From Levilactobacillus namurensis DSM 19117 (GTDB taxonomy: Bacteria; Bacillota; Bacilli; Lactobacillales; Lactobacillaceae), in the NCBI RefSeq assembly GCF_001434785.1, contig NZ_AZDT01000028.1, positions 32,638 through 96,637 of the forward strand: a stretch of 64,000 bases of DNA, read 5' to 3'. Both the position numbers and the translations under genes were made by a program. Below the pieces are notes generated by a model. It had not been told where the DNA came from. It ran no database searches and saw only the letters and a list, made by a program, of their open reading frames with translations. Below, piece after piece: positions 42,175-51,048 of the stretch (position 1 is its first letter; each line of letters begins with the position of its first letter).

Positions 42175-43080
42175 ATGACTAATCGTTTGGGAACCATCTT
42201 AGCAGCCGCGCTACTCGCGACAACACTGGGAACCGCATCATCCCCCGTAATTGGAGTGCAGGCGGCTACCCGGCCACACCTGACCATCGTTCAGTCCCGG
42301 AAAGCGGGTCAGCGAATTGCTCTGCAAAACGCCTCTAACGTCCGGGATCTAGGGGGTTACGTGAACCGTAAGGGCCAAGCTATCAAGCCCCACCGCTTGA
42401 TTCGGTCTAACTCGTTAGCGACCCTGTCTAAATCCGACGAACGTAAGCTGGTCAAAATCTACCATCTCAAGACCGACGTTGACCTGCGAACTTTAGCTGA
42501 ACAGAAGACCGCCCCCGATAAACGCATCAAGGGTGTCCGGTACGTCTCCAACCCCGTCTTTCTTAAGTGGGGCAAAGCCTCCGGCGACCTGAGCAACCGG
42601 ATCAAAGGCGCCGGTGTCAAGAACATGGAAACCTTCTACCGTAACGCGGTTCTGGGCAAGCAAGGCCGTAAAGCCTACCGGACCCTCTTCCAGATCCTAC
42701 TGAAGACCCCCAAGACCCAAGCGGTCCTCTGGCACTGTAGCGCCGGCAAAGACCGGGCTGGCATCGGCACCATGCTGATTCTCTCCGCTCTGGGGTTCGA
42801 TAAGCAGACCATCCAAAAGGACTACTTGTTATCCAACAAGTATCTGGCTAAGGACAACGCCGCCAAGCTCGCCGCGGACAAAAAGGCTGGGTTCAACGCC
42901 ACCCAGCTGGCCAACGCTAAAGCCCAAAACGGTGTCCAAGTCGCCTTCTTGAACGCCGCTTACCGAGCCATCGATCAGAAATACGGCTCCGTAACTAACT
43001 ACCTGCACCAGGGCCTGGGCCTTTCTAAGCAAGACCTTACCCGGTTACAGAAGAATTACCTCACGGCCCCCCGCAACTAG
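42175..43080 (+). CDS. Secreted tyrosine-phosphatase-like enzyme 2 (Y_phosphatase3 type)
   Basis: A 301-residue paralogue of the gene before it, without the long Lys-rich linker. Signal peptide with VQAA at about 28-31, then SNVRDLGGYVN, HRLIRSNSL, KTDVDLRT and P-loop HCSAGKDRAG (Cys188, Arg194). C-terminal LHQGLGLSKQDLTRLQ matches copy 1 (LHKGLGLSNHQLHQLQ). Each copy has its own promoter and GAGGAGG site, so they are not simply one operon. Probable wall-side phosphatase; substrate unknown. Confidence 0.88.
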   Translation: MTNRLGTILAAALLATTLGTASSPVIGVQAATRPHLTIVQSRKAGQRIALQNASNVRDLGGYVNRKGQAIKPHRLIRSNSLATLSKSDERKLVKIYHLKTDVDLRTLAEQKTAPDKRIKGVRYVSNPVFLKWGKASGDLSNRIKGAGVKNMETFYRNAVLGKQGRKAYRTLFQILLKTPKTQAVLWHCSAGKDRAGIGTMLILSALGFDKQTIQKDYLLSNKYLAKDNAAKLAADKKAGFNATQLANAKAQNGVQVAFLNAAYRAIDQKYGSVTNYLHQGLGLSKQDLTRLQKNYLTAPRN

Positions 43081-43101
43081 TGTCTCCCCCTTATAGACAC
43101 C

Positions 43102-43141
43102 AAATGTCCCGCGTACCAATGACGGTACGCGGGACATTTTT
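43102..43141. terminator. Bidirectional terminator between phosphatase 2 and the antiporter
   Basis: AAATGTCCCGCGTACC and its exact complement flank a 6-nt loop, with A-runs and T-runs outside, serving both convergent genes. Confidence 0.9.
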
Positions 43142-43152
43142 AATGGTTTCCT

Positions 43153-44331
43153 TTAAGCCACCGCTTTTTTTGCCGGCAATAGCTGCTTCAACGCTGGTTT
43201 CAAGAATAACGGCGCCAGCACCGTCGCCAAAATGATCACCAGAATCATGGCTGAGTAACTCGCATTACTCATCAAGCCCGCCTGGTGCCCAATTTGAGCG
43301 GTGATCAAGCCCATCTCGCCCCGAGCAATCATCCCCGTTCCGATCACGGTACTACTGGTCAGGTTGAAGCCACAGATTCGGGCCCCCAGACCGCACCCAA
43401 CCAACTTGGTCAGGCAAGCCAGGACCGTCAAGACCACGATTAACCAAAGGTTCTCGCCTAAGTGCGCTAGAGTCATATTCAGCCCCACGCTGACAAAGAA
43501 CACCGGAATGAAGACCGCGTTGCCCAACGGCTCGACGTGATCAGCCAACGTCTCGCGGTATGGCGTATTGGCCACGGCGATACCGGCAAAGAAGGCGCCA
43601 ATCGCCCCGCTCAAGCCCACGATATCGGCCAACCAAGCCATGCCCAGACAGATCACCATCGACATGATGGTCACACTGGAGGCCATAACCAGTCGCTCGC
43701 TGAGGTGCATCAGGTACGGCGCAATCCATTTGACCAGCAAGTAGGTCCCCCCGAAGAAGGCAACTTGTTCGGCCAGAACCCACCCTAGCGCCGGGTGGCT
43801 GCCCGCGGTCTCGATTCCCTGACTCGCCAATAAGCTAATCATCAGAGACAACAGGATGACCCCGATAATGTCGTCCGCTACGGCAGCCCCTAAGATTGTC
43901 GCCCCTTCGCGCGTCTGTAACGCATGGAACTCCTTGAGCACCGCCACCGAAATCGACACGGACGTGGCCGAGAAGATGACCCCGATAAACAGCGCTTCGA
44001 TGGGCGTGAAGCCCCACCACCAGGAGACGGCTCCCATCAGGAGGACCGGGAAGATCACCCCGGAAGTCGCCACCACGATGGCCGGCCGCAGATACTTCAT
44101 CAATAATTGCAAATTACTCTCTAAGCCGCCCAGGAACATCAGGACCACGACCCCGATATCGGCGAAGAGGTTCACCAAACTATTCAACTGAACCCAGTTC
44201 AACATCGCTGGTCCGATCACGATTCCAATCAATAATTCACCGATCACTGCCGGGACGCCTAGCCGGTTCGCAAAGTTACCGGCCAGCGTGGTCAGCACCA
44301 GAATTAAACATAACGTTCCCAAAAATGCCAA
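43153..44331 (-). CDS. Cation:proton antiporter, CPA2 family (NapA-like)
   Basis: A 392-residue protein with about 12-13 hydrophobic segments: RLGVPAVIGELLIGIVIGP, FSATSVSISVAVL, and the transport Asp pair in GAAVADDIIGVILL, as in NapA/KefB-type exchangers. It exports Na+ or K+ in exchange for protons. No C-terminal TrkA-N domain, so it is the short NapA type. Convergent with the phosphatase pair. Confidence 0.9.
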   Translation of the reverse strand: MAFLGTLCLILVLTTLAGNFANRLGVPAVIGELLIGIVIGPAMLNWVQLNSLVNLFADIGVVVLMFLGGLESNLQLLMKYLRPAIVVATSGVIFPVLLMGAVSWWWGFTPIEALFIGVIFSATSVSISVAVLKEFHALQTREGATILGAAVADDIIGVILLSLMISLLASQGIETAGSHPALGWVLAEQVAFFGGTYLLVKWIAPYLMHLSERLVMASSVTIMSMVICLGMAWLADIVGLSGAIGAFFAGIAVANTPYRETLADHVEPLGNAVFIPVFFVSVGLNMTLAHLGENLWLIVVLTVLACLTKLVGCGLGARICGFNLTSSTVIGTGMIARGEMGLITAQIGHQAGLMSNASYSAMILVIILATVLAPLFLKPALKQLLPAKKAVA

Positions 44332-44416
44332 AGGTCATCCTCCTTTTAGGTTTAATGTCCATGATACGCCAATTTGGCGCCCTACAAAAGGGACGACCGG
44401 CGATTCGTTTTCCAGC

Positions 44417-44452
44417 CAAAAACACCAGCACAACGACTGTCATGCTGGTGCG
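44417..44452 (-). terminator. Terminator after the nucleoside hydrolase gene
   Basis: CACCAGCA pairs with TGCTGGTG around a 12-nt loop, followed by TTTTTGG on the minus strand. Confidence 0.8.
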
Positions 44453-44458
44453 TTTCTA

Positions 44459-45406
44459 TTAAGGCTTAGTTTGGTAAGTGGCTGCTTGGGCCAAACGGTC
44501 TACTTGGTCGAAGAAAGCCTCCCGATGAGCGCGGGTCACCAACTGCACTGGCCGGCCCGCCGGATCCAGATAGGTCCGACCGGCGCCCTTGCCCTTGGTG
44601 ATGACCCGACTGGTAACCGTCTGCGTGTCGACCAGTTCGGGGAACTGACTGGAGACCGCCGTCAAGACGTCCCAGAGGTAATACGTCGAATTGGCTTCGT
44701 AGGAAAGAACTAACGCGTAGCCTTGACCAATCAGGTCTACGGCCGGATACCCCACCATCTGGGCCCAGTGGTGTCGCAGTTCATCGGTTAAGGGCAACTC
44801 GTCGGTGCTCTCCAGGCCCACCATCTGAATCGGAATCTGGGAGTCCCAGACCGTCTGGACAGCTTGGGGGTCCCAATACGCGTTCCATTCGGCCGTCCCA
44901 TCCACGCCGGGTTCGTTGACGTTCCCTTGATGATTCATGGTCCCGCCCATCCAGTACAGCCGCTCAATCTTAGGAGCGATGTCCGGTGCCAGGGTCAACG
45001 CCCGGGCCAAGTCCGTCAACGGACCCGTCATGACCACCGTGGTCGGACCGTCCGCCTGACGGATCTTCGTGACCATGTCCTGATGGGCTGGAACCGGCGC
45101 TAGGGGCGTCTGGATGTCATCCCACCGGTTCAATAACGGCATGGCGTTGTAAGAATACGAGATCAGTCGCCACTCCTTAGGAAATTGGTGCACCGGACGA
45201 GAATCCGAGGCCGCCACACTTAAAGTGTGCCCCTGTGAATTAAAGTGGTCGATAATTTTCCGCGACGCTTCGACCGCGGGGTCCAAGTAGCCGTCGGCAT
45301 CCACGACACCCACCCCTAGCAGGTTGATGTCCGGCACTTGCAGCAACAATAACAGGGATACTAAATCATCGACATTTCCATCATGGTCAAAATAGACGTT
45401 TTTCAA
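44459..45406 (-). CDS. Nucleoside hydrolase (inosine-uridine preferring type)
   Basis: A 315-residue member of the IUNH family, which splits the N-glycosidic bond of ribonucleosides. The calcium motif is DHDGNVDD, a variant of the usual DTDPGxDD that still keeps the aspartates. VVMTGPLTDLARAL, MGGTMNHQGNVN, TAEWNAYWDP and YYLWDVLTA follow the family order. The start is TTG with GGAGGG 6 nt upstream. Specificity cannot be assigned. Two TTTACGGAA copies lie upstream (45435, 45494). Confidence 0.88.
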   Translation of the reverse strand: MKNVYFDHDGNVDDLVSLLLLLQVPDINLLGVGVVDADGYLDPAVEASRKIIDHFNSQGHTLSVAASDSRPVHQFPKEWRLISYSYNAMPLLNRWDDIQTPLAPVPAHQDMVTKIRQADGPTTVVMTGPLTDLARALTLAPDIAPKIERLYWMGGTMNHQGNVNEPGVDGTAEWNAYWDPQAVQTVWDSQIPIQMVGLESTDELPLTDELRHHWAQMVGYPAVDLIGQGYALVLSYEANSTYYLWDVLTAVSSQFPELVDTQTVTSRVITKGKGAGRTYLDPAGRPVQLVTRAHREAFFDQVDRLAQAATYQTKP

Positions 45407-45434
45407 AACGAACCCTCCAGTGATTTCTTACTAG

Positions 45435-45502
45435 TTTACGGAAAATTTGCTTCCGAGTAAAGGGCATTTTTCGCCTATTTCGACATAAACTGTTTTACGG
45501 AA
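45435..45502. repeat. Paired TTTACGGAA motifs upstream of the nucleoside hydrolase
   Basis: TTTACGGAA occurs at 45435-45443 and 45494-45502; the first also pairs with TTCCGAGTAAA at 45451-45461 to form a dyad. They could be operator sites. No regulator gene is adjacent. Confidence 0.35.
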
Positions 45503-45582
45503 TTAAAGTAAGGTGATTCTATGTACTAAAACCGAACTTAACCACTTATCATTCGGATTTAAATCGTTTAACGCTAAGTACC

Positions 45583-45613
45583 AAAAAAGCGTGGACACCA
45601 CCATCCACGCTTT
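45583..45613 (-). terminator. Terminator after the disulfide reductase gene
   Basis: AAAGCGTGGA pairs with TCCACGCTTT on the minus strand, followed by TTTTTTGG, 12 bp beyond the stop. Confidence 0.85.
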
Positions 45614-45624
45614 CCCTCATCAGG

Positions 45625-46959
45625 TTAATTAAAATAGGTCAAATCAGATGCTAAGGTTGGATACGCCATAATCGCATGGTTGATGTCCACTGAACTGAGC
45701 CGCTGTTGGATCACGAAGTCCAGGTAATTAATCACCTGTTCCGCCTCCATGCTCAGCACAGCCGCACCCACGATGCATCCACTGGCCTTTTCAATCACAA
45801 CTTTGATGCGGGCATGCGGATCGTTCACGCGTTGGTAGCTGTACCAATGAGTGAGATCCAAATCGTTGACCCGGTACTGGTCCGGATCAGCGACGGCTTG
45901 GGCGGGCGTCACGCCGAGCTGCGCCAGCTGCGTCTTCCCGTAGACGACTGACGGAATCACGGGATAACTAATGGCTGGTGCGTTCGGCGTGGTCAACGCC
46001 GTGGTCAGGTACTGCCCTTCATACCCAGCCACGGGGGTCAACTTAGGTTGCGGCCGGTCGACCACATCGCCCAAGGCGAAGACGTGCGGATTGGTGGTCT
46101 GCAAATGGTCATTGACTGTGATACCGTGCTTGGTGGCCGCCACGTGCACTTGCTCCAGACCTAGGTCCGCAACCACCGGAGTCCGTCCGGCCGTCGCAAA
46201 GACCAAGTCCGTGGTCCACTGGTCGCCATCGGCCGTGGTGACCCGGTACTGGTCACCTGCCGGCTCGACCTGGGTGATGTCGGTTCCCAGCCGCACATCG
46301 ATTCCCTGCTTGGTCAACTGCGCCAATAAGTCCGTGACCAAGTCACCATCGAACGCCCGGAGTGGCCGATCACTGTGGTGAACCAGGTGAACCTGGCTAC
46401 CCGCAGCCCGCGCAATGTTGGCTAACTCAACGCCCACAAAGCCGGCCCCCATTAAGGTAATGTCGGCTGGCAGAGTATCGAGGTCTAGGAAGTCGTTACT
46501 GGTCTGTAACCACTCCTGCCCCGCAATCTGTGGCACCCGGGGCGCTTGGCCGGTCGCAACGATCACGTTAGTTGCATTCAACTGTTCCGTGTCGACCTGA
46601 ACGCTGCCGTCTGCGTTGAAGTGCGCCATCCCGTGGAAAGTTGCGATACCGGCCGCCTTAAGACCGGACAGCGTTCCGTCGGGAATCCCTTGCGTGTAAG
46701 CCCGCTTCTTAGCCATCAAGGCCCGCCAATTAATCTCCAGCGTACCGTTCAAGCCGAAGCCCTGTAAGGCTTCACTCCGGCCCTGCGTTTCAACTGGCGC
46801 CATCAGGATTTTCTTGGGGTCACACCCCCGGTTAGGACAAGTTCCGCCCCAGAGGTCCTTCTCAACGACCGCCACATGTTGACCCTTAGCGTGTAACCCG
46901 TACGCTGCTGCTAAACCACCGGGGCCGCCCCCGAGAATGACCGTATCAAATTGCTGCAT
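45625..46959 (-). CDS. FAD-dependent pyridine nucleotide-disulfide oxidoreductase (glutathione reductase-like)
   Basis: A 444-residue flavoprotein. FAD motif VILGGGPGGLAAAYGL, redox-active pair in WGGTCPNRGCDPKK (C-X4-C), NAD(P) motif LMGAGFVGVELANIA, FAD motif 2 VFALGDV. The C-terminal dimer domain has NHAIMAYPTLASD in place of the usual HAHPTLSE, so the catalytic His is shifted. Likely reduces a low-molecular thiol or a related disulfide. The ATG at 46959 has AAAGGGTG 7 nt upstream. Confidence 0.88.
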   Translation of the reverse strand: MQQFDTVILGGGPGGLAAAYGLHAKGQHVAVVEKDLWGGTCPNRGCDPKKILMAPVETQGRSEALQGFGLNGTLEINWRALMAKKRAYTQGIPDGTLSGLKAAGIATFHGMAHFNADGSVQVDTEQLNATNVIVATGQAPRVPQIAGQEWLQTSNDFLDLDTLPADITLMGAGFVGVELANIARAAGSQVHLVHHSDRPLRAFDGDLVTDLLAQLTKQGIDVRLGTDITQVEPAGDQYRVTTADGDQWTTDLVFATAGRTPVVADLGLEQVHVAATKHGITVNDHLQTTNPHVFALGDVVDRPQPKLTPVAGYEGQYLTTALTTPNAPAISYPVIPSVVYGKTQLAQLGVTPAQAVADPDQYRVNDLDLTHWYSYQRVNDPHARIKVVIEKASGCIVGAAVLSMEAEQVINYLDFVIQQRLSSVDINHAIMAYPTLASDLTYFN

Positions 46960-47018
46960 GCCCGAACACCCTTTCAAAGTCTGTCTAACGTTAAGTGTAG
47001 CACGTCACCGCAAAATTT

Positions 47019-48284
47019 CTAAGAAATTGGTTTCGACGGCTGAACACTAGTCACCGGATACGGCCGGTGCCCAAAGTACCCCGCCAGACCAATCAGGAGG
47101 GCCCCCGTGACTAAGAAAAGCAGACTGCCGGCCACGTGTTGGAACAACCAACTGTAGAGCAACGTCCCCAGGGGCATGGCTAAGGCACCTAACGTGGTCA
47201 ACGTCCCGCTGACCCGGCCCATCACCTGGGTTGGCACCGTGCTCTGCATATAGACGCCCATGGGGGTGTTGATCCAGGCCAAAAAGACACCCGTGACGAT
47301 GCCCAAAACCATTAAGCCCAACGTTATCGTATTCGCCCCTAGCTTAGCACCTAAGAGACTTCCAATCCCCAGATAGCTGAGGCCAAATCCGCAGACCAGC
47401 CGGAGAATGGCTTGAATCAGATTACGAAAGTTCGCCAACTTTAACAGCATCAGACTACCCACCAGCATCCCTAAAGCGAAGCTACTGCTGACCCAACCTA
47501 GTCGCACGTTGCCCAGCTTCAAGACCTGTACCATCATATACGACAGTCCCACGTTAATCGCGCTAAACAGCAAGTTGATCCAAACACTCAGTTGAACGAT
47601 AAACCAAAGTACGGCGTGGTCGTGGATGTAGGTCAAGCCCACTTTAAACGCCGCTAATTGGGAAGTGGTGTTCCCCATTGTAGGGCCCTTAGGCAGCGGG
47701 TAAAAGTGCATCGTCATCGCGATACCCCAAACCACTGCCTGACCGGCCAGTTCCAGCACCAGAATACCCCGGAACCCAATTCCCGCGTATAGGAGTGCGG
47801 CCAACAACGGCGACCCTAGCTGAACGGCCGAACTTGCCGCCTGTTCAATCGTGGCTAAGGGTTTCAGATGCGTATCGTTGACCAATTCGTGAACCGAAGC
47901 CGTATACGTGGTGCCGACCACCTTATCGTTAATCCCGAAAATAGCCACAATCATCATCGAGACCAGTAAGCGGTCCGACACCCGAAAGACCACCCAACTA
48001 TACCCGGCCAGCGCCGCTAATGTAATCGCCTTACTGATGAGAATCAACGACTTATGGTCGTGGCGGTCGACTAAATTACTGATGGGGACTACGAATAAAA
48101 GGCCGACGATGGGATAAATCACCGCCTCCAGTCCAAAACTAATGGCGGAGTGCGTCGTGTGCAGCAACATTAGACTCAACGCAAAGCTGAAGGTATCACC
48201 GCTTAGGCTGCTGATGATGTCGCTACTGGCCGCCTTGAAAATTTGGATAAGTGATTGACGATTAGAAATCTGATTTGTTACCAT
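47019..48284 (-). CDS. MFS transporter (macrolide-efflux type)
   Basis: A 421-residue, roughly 12-helix major facilitator protein with FVVPISNLVDRHDHKSLILISK (motif A region) and LAWINTPMGVYMQSTVPTQVMGRVSG in the C-terminal half, like MefE/multidrug exporters. It is divergent from the Rgg-like regulator, 133 bp apart, which suggests that regulator controls it. The substrate is unknown. Confidence 0.85.
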   Translation of the reverse strand: MVTNQISNRQSLIQIFKAASSDIISSLSGDTFSFALSLMLLHTTHSAISFGLEAVIYPIVGLLFVVPISNLVDRHDHKSLILISKAITLAALAGYSWVVFRVSDRLLVSMMIVAIFGINDKVVGTTYTASVHELVNDTHLKPLATIEQAASSAVQLGSPLLAALLYAGIGFRGILVLELAGQAVVWGIAMTMHFYPLPKGPTMGNTTSQLAAFKVGLTYIHDHAVLWFIVQLSVWINLLFSAINVGLSYMMVQVLKLGNVRLGWVSSSFALGMLVGSLMLLKLANFRNLIQAILRLVCGFGLSYLGIGSLLGAKLGANTITLGLMVLGIVTGVFLAWINTPMGVYMQSTVPTQVMGRVSGTLTTLGALAMPLGTLLYSWLFQHVAGSLLFLVTGALLIGLAGYFGHRPYPVTSVQPSKPIS

Positions 48285-48372
48285 AATCCCAGCCTCTCTT
48301 TCTCATGATAATCTCATGTTTTAACTTAATTATCATTGTAAAGGGGATTCGCACGTCATTATCCTTGATTTT

Positions 48373-48388
48373 GGGGCTTATTTGCCCC
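48373..48388. promoter_or_regulatory. Inverted repeat in the MFS/Rgg intergenic space
   Basis: GGGGC and GCCCC enclose TTATTT, followed by a second half-site-like AGGGCT at 48397-48402. It lies 30-45 bp upstream of the regulator start and is a candidate binding site for it. Inference from position only. Confidence 0.4.
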
Positions 48389-48417
48389 ATTCTAGGGCTT
48401 GAAAGGACTGGTCACTT

Positions 48418-49326
48418 GTGCATACCTTGGGCGCCACCCTCAAGCAACTCCGGCTAGATAGCCACTTAACTCAGAGCGAGCTCTACGGCGGCATCGTTTC
48501 CCGGTCCTTCGCGGGACGTTTGGAACGGGGCGAACACGACATCGCCGTCGAGAAATTTTTCCAAATTTTAAACCGGTTACACGTTACCGCCGATGAATTC
48601 CGCTTCGTTCAACAAGATTACCAACCAACCGCGACCACCTTGCTTAAGAGCCGGACGCATCTGGCCTACGAACAGGAAAACTTCCCCTGGTTGCACCACC
48701 TGGAACAGCGATACCACCACAGCCTCGATCCCCAACAGCAGGAATTGGCCACGGTTGCTGACATCCTACTGAAGTCCTTTGGAAGCGCCAACTGGCAGAT
48801 TACCCCCGCCATGGAACAACTCTGGCAGCGCATGACCAACGCGCCCACTTGGCACCTCTACGACCTAGACATCGCCAACGCGTGGTTGTCAATTACCTAT
48901 CAAAAACACGATAATGCAACGTTACTGGCTGGGATTGCCAAGATGCATGCCAGTTCCCAACGGTACCTGCAGGCGCCAGCTGACCCCTTCCACGTCATCG
49001 ACACACGCGCATCCTTCGACCTAGTGGCCCTTCAGATTCTCTTCTGGAACCACCAATACGCCGAAGCACAGGCGTTTCGTCGCCAGCTCCTGCCCGAAAA
49101 TCAGCCCAATCTCGGAACGGACGGGGCCCTGACGATTCAAGTTTGCCTATGCCTGTGGGAATGGTTCTTCGGCGACCAGCATGCCGGTGATCTGCGGGCT
49201 GACCGCCTAATGGCAATCTCCTGGATTCCAGCAGCAGCGAATATCCACTCGCTACTGGCTAGTTACCAAGCGCACGCCCGGCACTTCCGGGAAAAGCACC
49301 CGGAGTGGCAGAACCCGCACGCTTAA
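48418..49326 (+). CDS. Rgg/MutR-like transcriptional regulator
   Basis: A 302-residue protein with an N-terminal HTH of the Xre type (LGATLKQLRLDSHLTQSEL, SRSFAGRLERGEHDIAVEKFF) and a helical C-terminal repeat domain as in the RRNPP peptide-binding regulators. The start is GTG with AAAGGA 10 nt upstream. I found no short hydrophobic peptide gene in the 133 bp upstream or the 34 bp downstream, so the cognate signal, if any, is elsewhere. It is divergent from an MFS transporter. Confidence 0.82.
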   Translation: MHTLGATLKQLRLDSHLTQSELYGGIVSRSFAGRLERGEHDIAVEKFFQILNRLHVTADEFRFVQQDYQPTATTLLKSRTHLAYEQENFPWLHHLEQRYHHSLDPQQQELATVADILLKSFGSANWQITPAMEQLWQRMTNAPTWHLYDLDIANAWLSITYQKHDNATLLAGIAKMHASSQRYLQAPADPFHVIDTRASFDLVALQILFWNHQYAEAQAFRRQLLPENQPNLGTDGALTIQVCLCLWEWFFGDQHAGDLRADRLMAISWIPAAANIHSLLASYQAHARHFREKHPEWQNPHA

Positions 49327-49360
49327 TTTCCCATTGTTTAACTTTAGAAAGGATGTTTAG

Positions 49361-49810
49361 ATGACCTTCTATACTTATGGTTACCTGACCACACGCCACC
49401 AAACCTGGCAGTACGCCCGCTTGATCTTAATCATCGTCCTACTGGCCCTGTTCATCTGGCTGTTCGTCTACTACTTGTGTCACCGGTGGAACGTGAAATA
49501 TAAAGACTTGAGTATCATCACCGGGACCGTGATTCTGCTGGTCTTAGGGTTACAACTCAACGGCCTAGCCAACCTGCACGCTAGCGTTGTCCAGAACGGG
49601 GCGATTACCGACACCGTTAAGACGGTCGCAAAGCAGCTAAAGGTTAAGCCCCAACAAGTTTGCGTCAATGCCACAACGACCACGGACGGCCTTCTGTTCA
49701 AGACGCCCAAGGGTTATTACCGTGCCGCCTATAACTCAGACGGTTCCGCCTTCGTCTTAGAAAAACTGTCCTTATACCATCCACACGTCACCATTCAAAA
49801 GGAGCGATAG
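49361..49810 (+). CDS. DUF3290 family membrane protein
   Basis: A 149-residue protein with two membrane helices (about 19-42 and 52-68) and an extracytoplasmic or cytoplasmic C-terminal domain (TVKTVAKQLKVKPQQV, GLLFKTPKGYYRA). It matches DUF3290, which is nearly always followed by a DUF421 gene, as here (6 bp away). Function unknown; the pair appears in cell-envelope and spore-membrane contexts in other Firmicutes. Confidence 0.85.
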   Translation: MTFYTYGYLTTRHQTWQYARLILIIVLLALFIWLFVYYLCHRWNVKYKDLSIITGTVILLVLGLQLNGLANLHASVVQNGAITDTVKTVAKQLKVKPQQVCVNATTTTDGLLFKTPKGYYRAAYNSDGSAFVLEKLSLYHPHVTIQKER

Positions 49811-49816
49811 CCGCCT

Positions 49817-50455
49817 ATGTTTACTTATTCAGATGTTGTGTTGAAGCTGCTCATCGGCTTCATTTTTATGACGTTACTCATTAATTTCACGGGTAAAGGG
49901 AACCTAGCCCCGACCTCGGCGATCGACCAAGTCCAGAACTACGTTTTAGGGGGCATTATCGGTGGGGTCATCTACAACTCCTCGATTACCCTGATTCAGT
50001 TCGTGATCGTGCTCCTCATCTGGTCACTGCTAATCTTGATTATGCGCTACCTCAAGATTCACGTCCGAATCGTAGGGAAATTCATCGATGGCGGGCCCAT
50101 CACCATTGTGCGTGATGGTCGTCTCCTAGTCCATAATTGTCTCAAAGCCAACCTCTCCGCCAAAGAAGTGGACTTCAAGCTGCGGAGTGCCGGCGTCTAC
50201 CAGATTGAAGAGGTTAAACGGGCAATCGTCGAACAAAACGGCAGTCTGACGATCCTCCGTCAGGGCGATGGCTCCATTCGCTACCCCCTGATTGTCGACG
50301 GCCAGATTGACTTTGACGTGCTCGAGCTGACCAACCACGATGAAGCCTGGCTGGACGAGCAGCTGACCCAACACGGCATCACCAACATTCGGGACGTTTA
50401 CATGGCTAAATATGAGAACCATGAATTCAAGGTCACCCGGTATGACCGCAGTTAA
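49817..50455 (+). CDS. DUF421 (YetF/YdfR-like) membrane protein
   Basis: A 212-residue protein with three N-terminal transmembrane helices and the conserved DUF421 soluble domain: GPITIVRDGRLLVHNCLKANL, DFKLRSAGVYQIEEVKRAIVEQNGSL, QGDGSIRYPLIVDGQID. Forms a unit with the DUF3290 gene. Function unknown. AAGGAG precedes its start. Confidence 0.88.
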   Translation: MFTYSDVVLKLLIGFIFMTLLINFTGKGNLAPTSAIDQVQNYVLGGIIGGVIYNSSITLIQFVIVLLIWSLLILIMRYLKIHVRIVGKFIDGGPITIVRDGRLLVHNCLKANLSAKEVDFKLRSAGVYQIEEVKRAIVEQNGSLTILRQGDGSIRYPLIVDGQIDFDVLELTNHDEAWLDEQLTQHGITNIRDVYMAKYENHEFKVTRYDRS

Positions 50456-50482
50456 CCCTGACCAGAAAGGAGATCTTGCAAC

Positions 50483-51016
50483 ATGCCTGCCGACCAACTC
50501 CACGAACACTGGGATGTCTATAATCGCCAACTTCAACGGGTGGGTGACCAGTTGCGCGAAAATCCCGTCACCCCAGGCCATTACCATCTCGTGGTCAACG
50601 CCTTTCTCTTTAACCCTGCCGGACAAGTCCTGCTCCAACAACGGGCCCTTAACAAGCTCAACTTTCCGGGATATTGGGACACCTCATCCGGTGGTGCCGT
50701 CAAAGCCGGTGAAACCATCGAAGAAGCCATGCACCGGGAAATGACCGAGGAACTGGGCTTCGACCACCCGGTAACGGCTACCGACAACTACCGTATCATG
50801 CCCCACAGCCACTGGGTCAGCGCCTGGTTCGCCTTTCAAACCGACTGGACTGCCCGGGACTTCACCATTCAGACTGCCGAACTTCAACGCATCCGCTACT
50901 TTGATTTTCCCGCAGCTTTAGACCACCTCGACCAGATTGGCTTTGACAACTGCCAACTGGAGTTACGTGGCGCCTGGGAACATCTTTACGGTGCCAAAAA
51001 AACCAACGCCACTTAG
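50483..51016 (+). CDS. Nudix hydrolase
   Basis: A 177-residue protein with a complete Nudix box, GGAVKAGETIEEAMHREMTEELGF (GX5EX7REUXEEXGU) at about 70-92. HLVVNAFLFNPAGQVLLQQRA precedes it. The layout resembles the Nudix subgroup with IPP isomerase-like N-terminal sequence; the true substrate is unknown. AAAGGAG lies 10 nt before the ATG. It follows the DUF421 gene by 27 bp and converges on phosphatase 3. Confidence 0.9.
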   Translation: MPADQLHEHWDVYNRQLQRVGDQLRENPVTPGHYHLVVNAFLFNPAGQVLLQQRALNKLNFPGYWDTSSGGAVKAGETIEEAMHREMTEELGFDHPVTATDNYRIMPHSHWVSAWFAFQTDWTARDFTIQTAELQRIRYFDFPAALDHLDQIGFDNCQLELRGAWEHLYGAKKTNAT

Positions 51017-51028
51017 CCTTGGTTTTTT
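50996..51028. terminator. Terminator after the Nudix gene
   Basis: AAAAAACCAA and TTGGTTTTTT form a stem around an 11-nt loop that overlaps the Nudix stop. It may serve both directions. Confidence 0.75.
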
Positions 51029-51048
51029 CGGATCGATTACGTTGGTTA

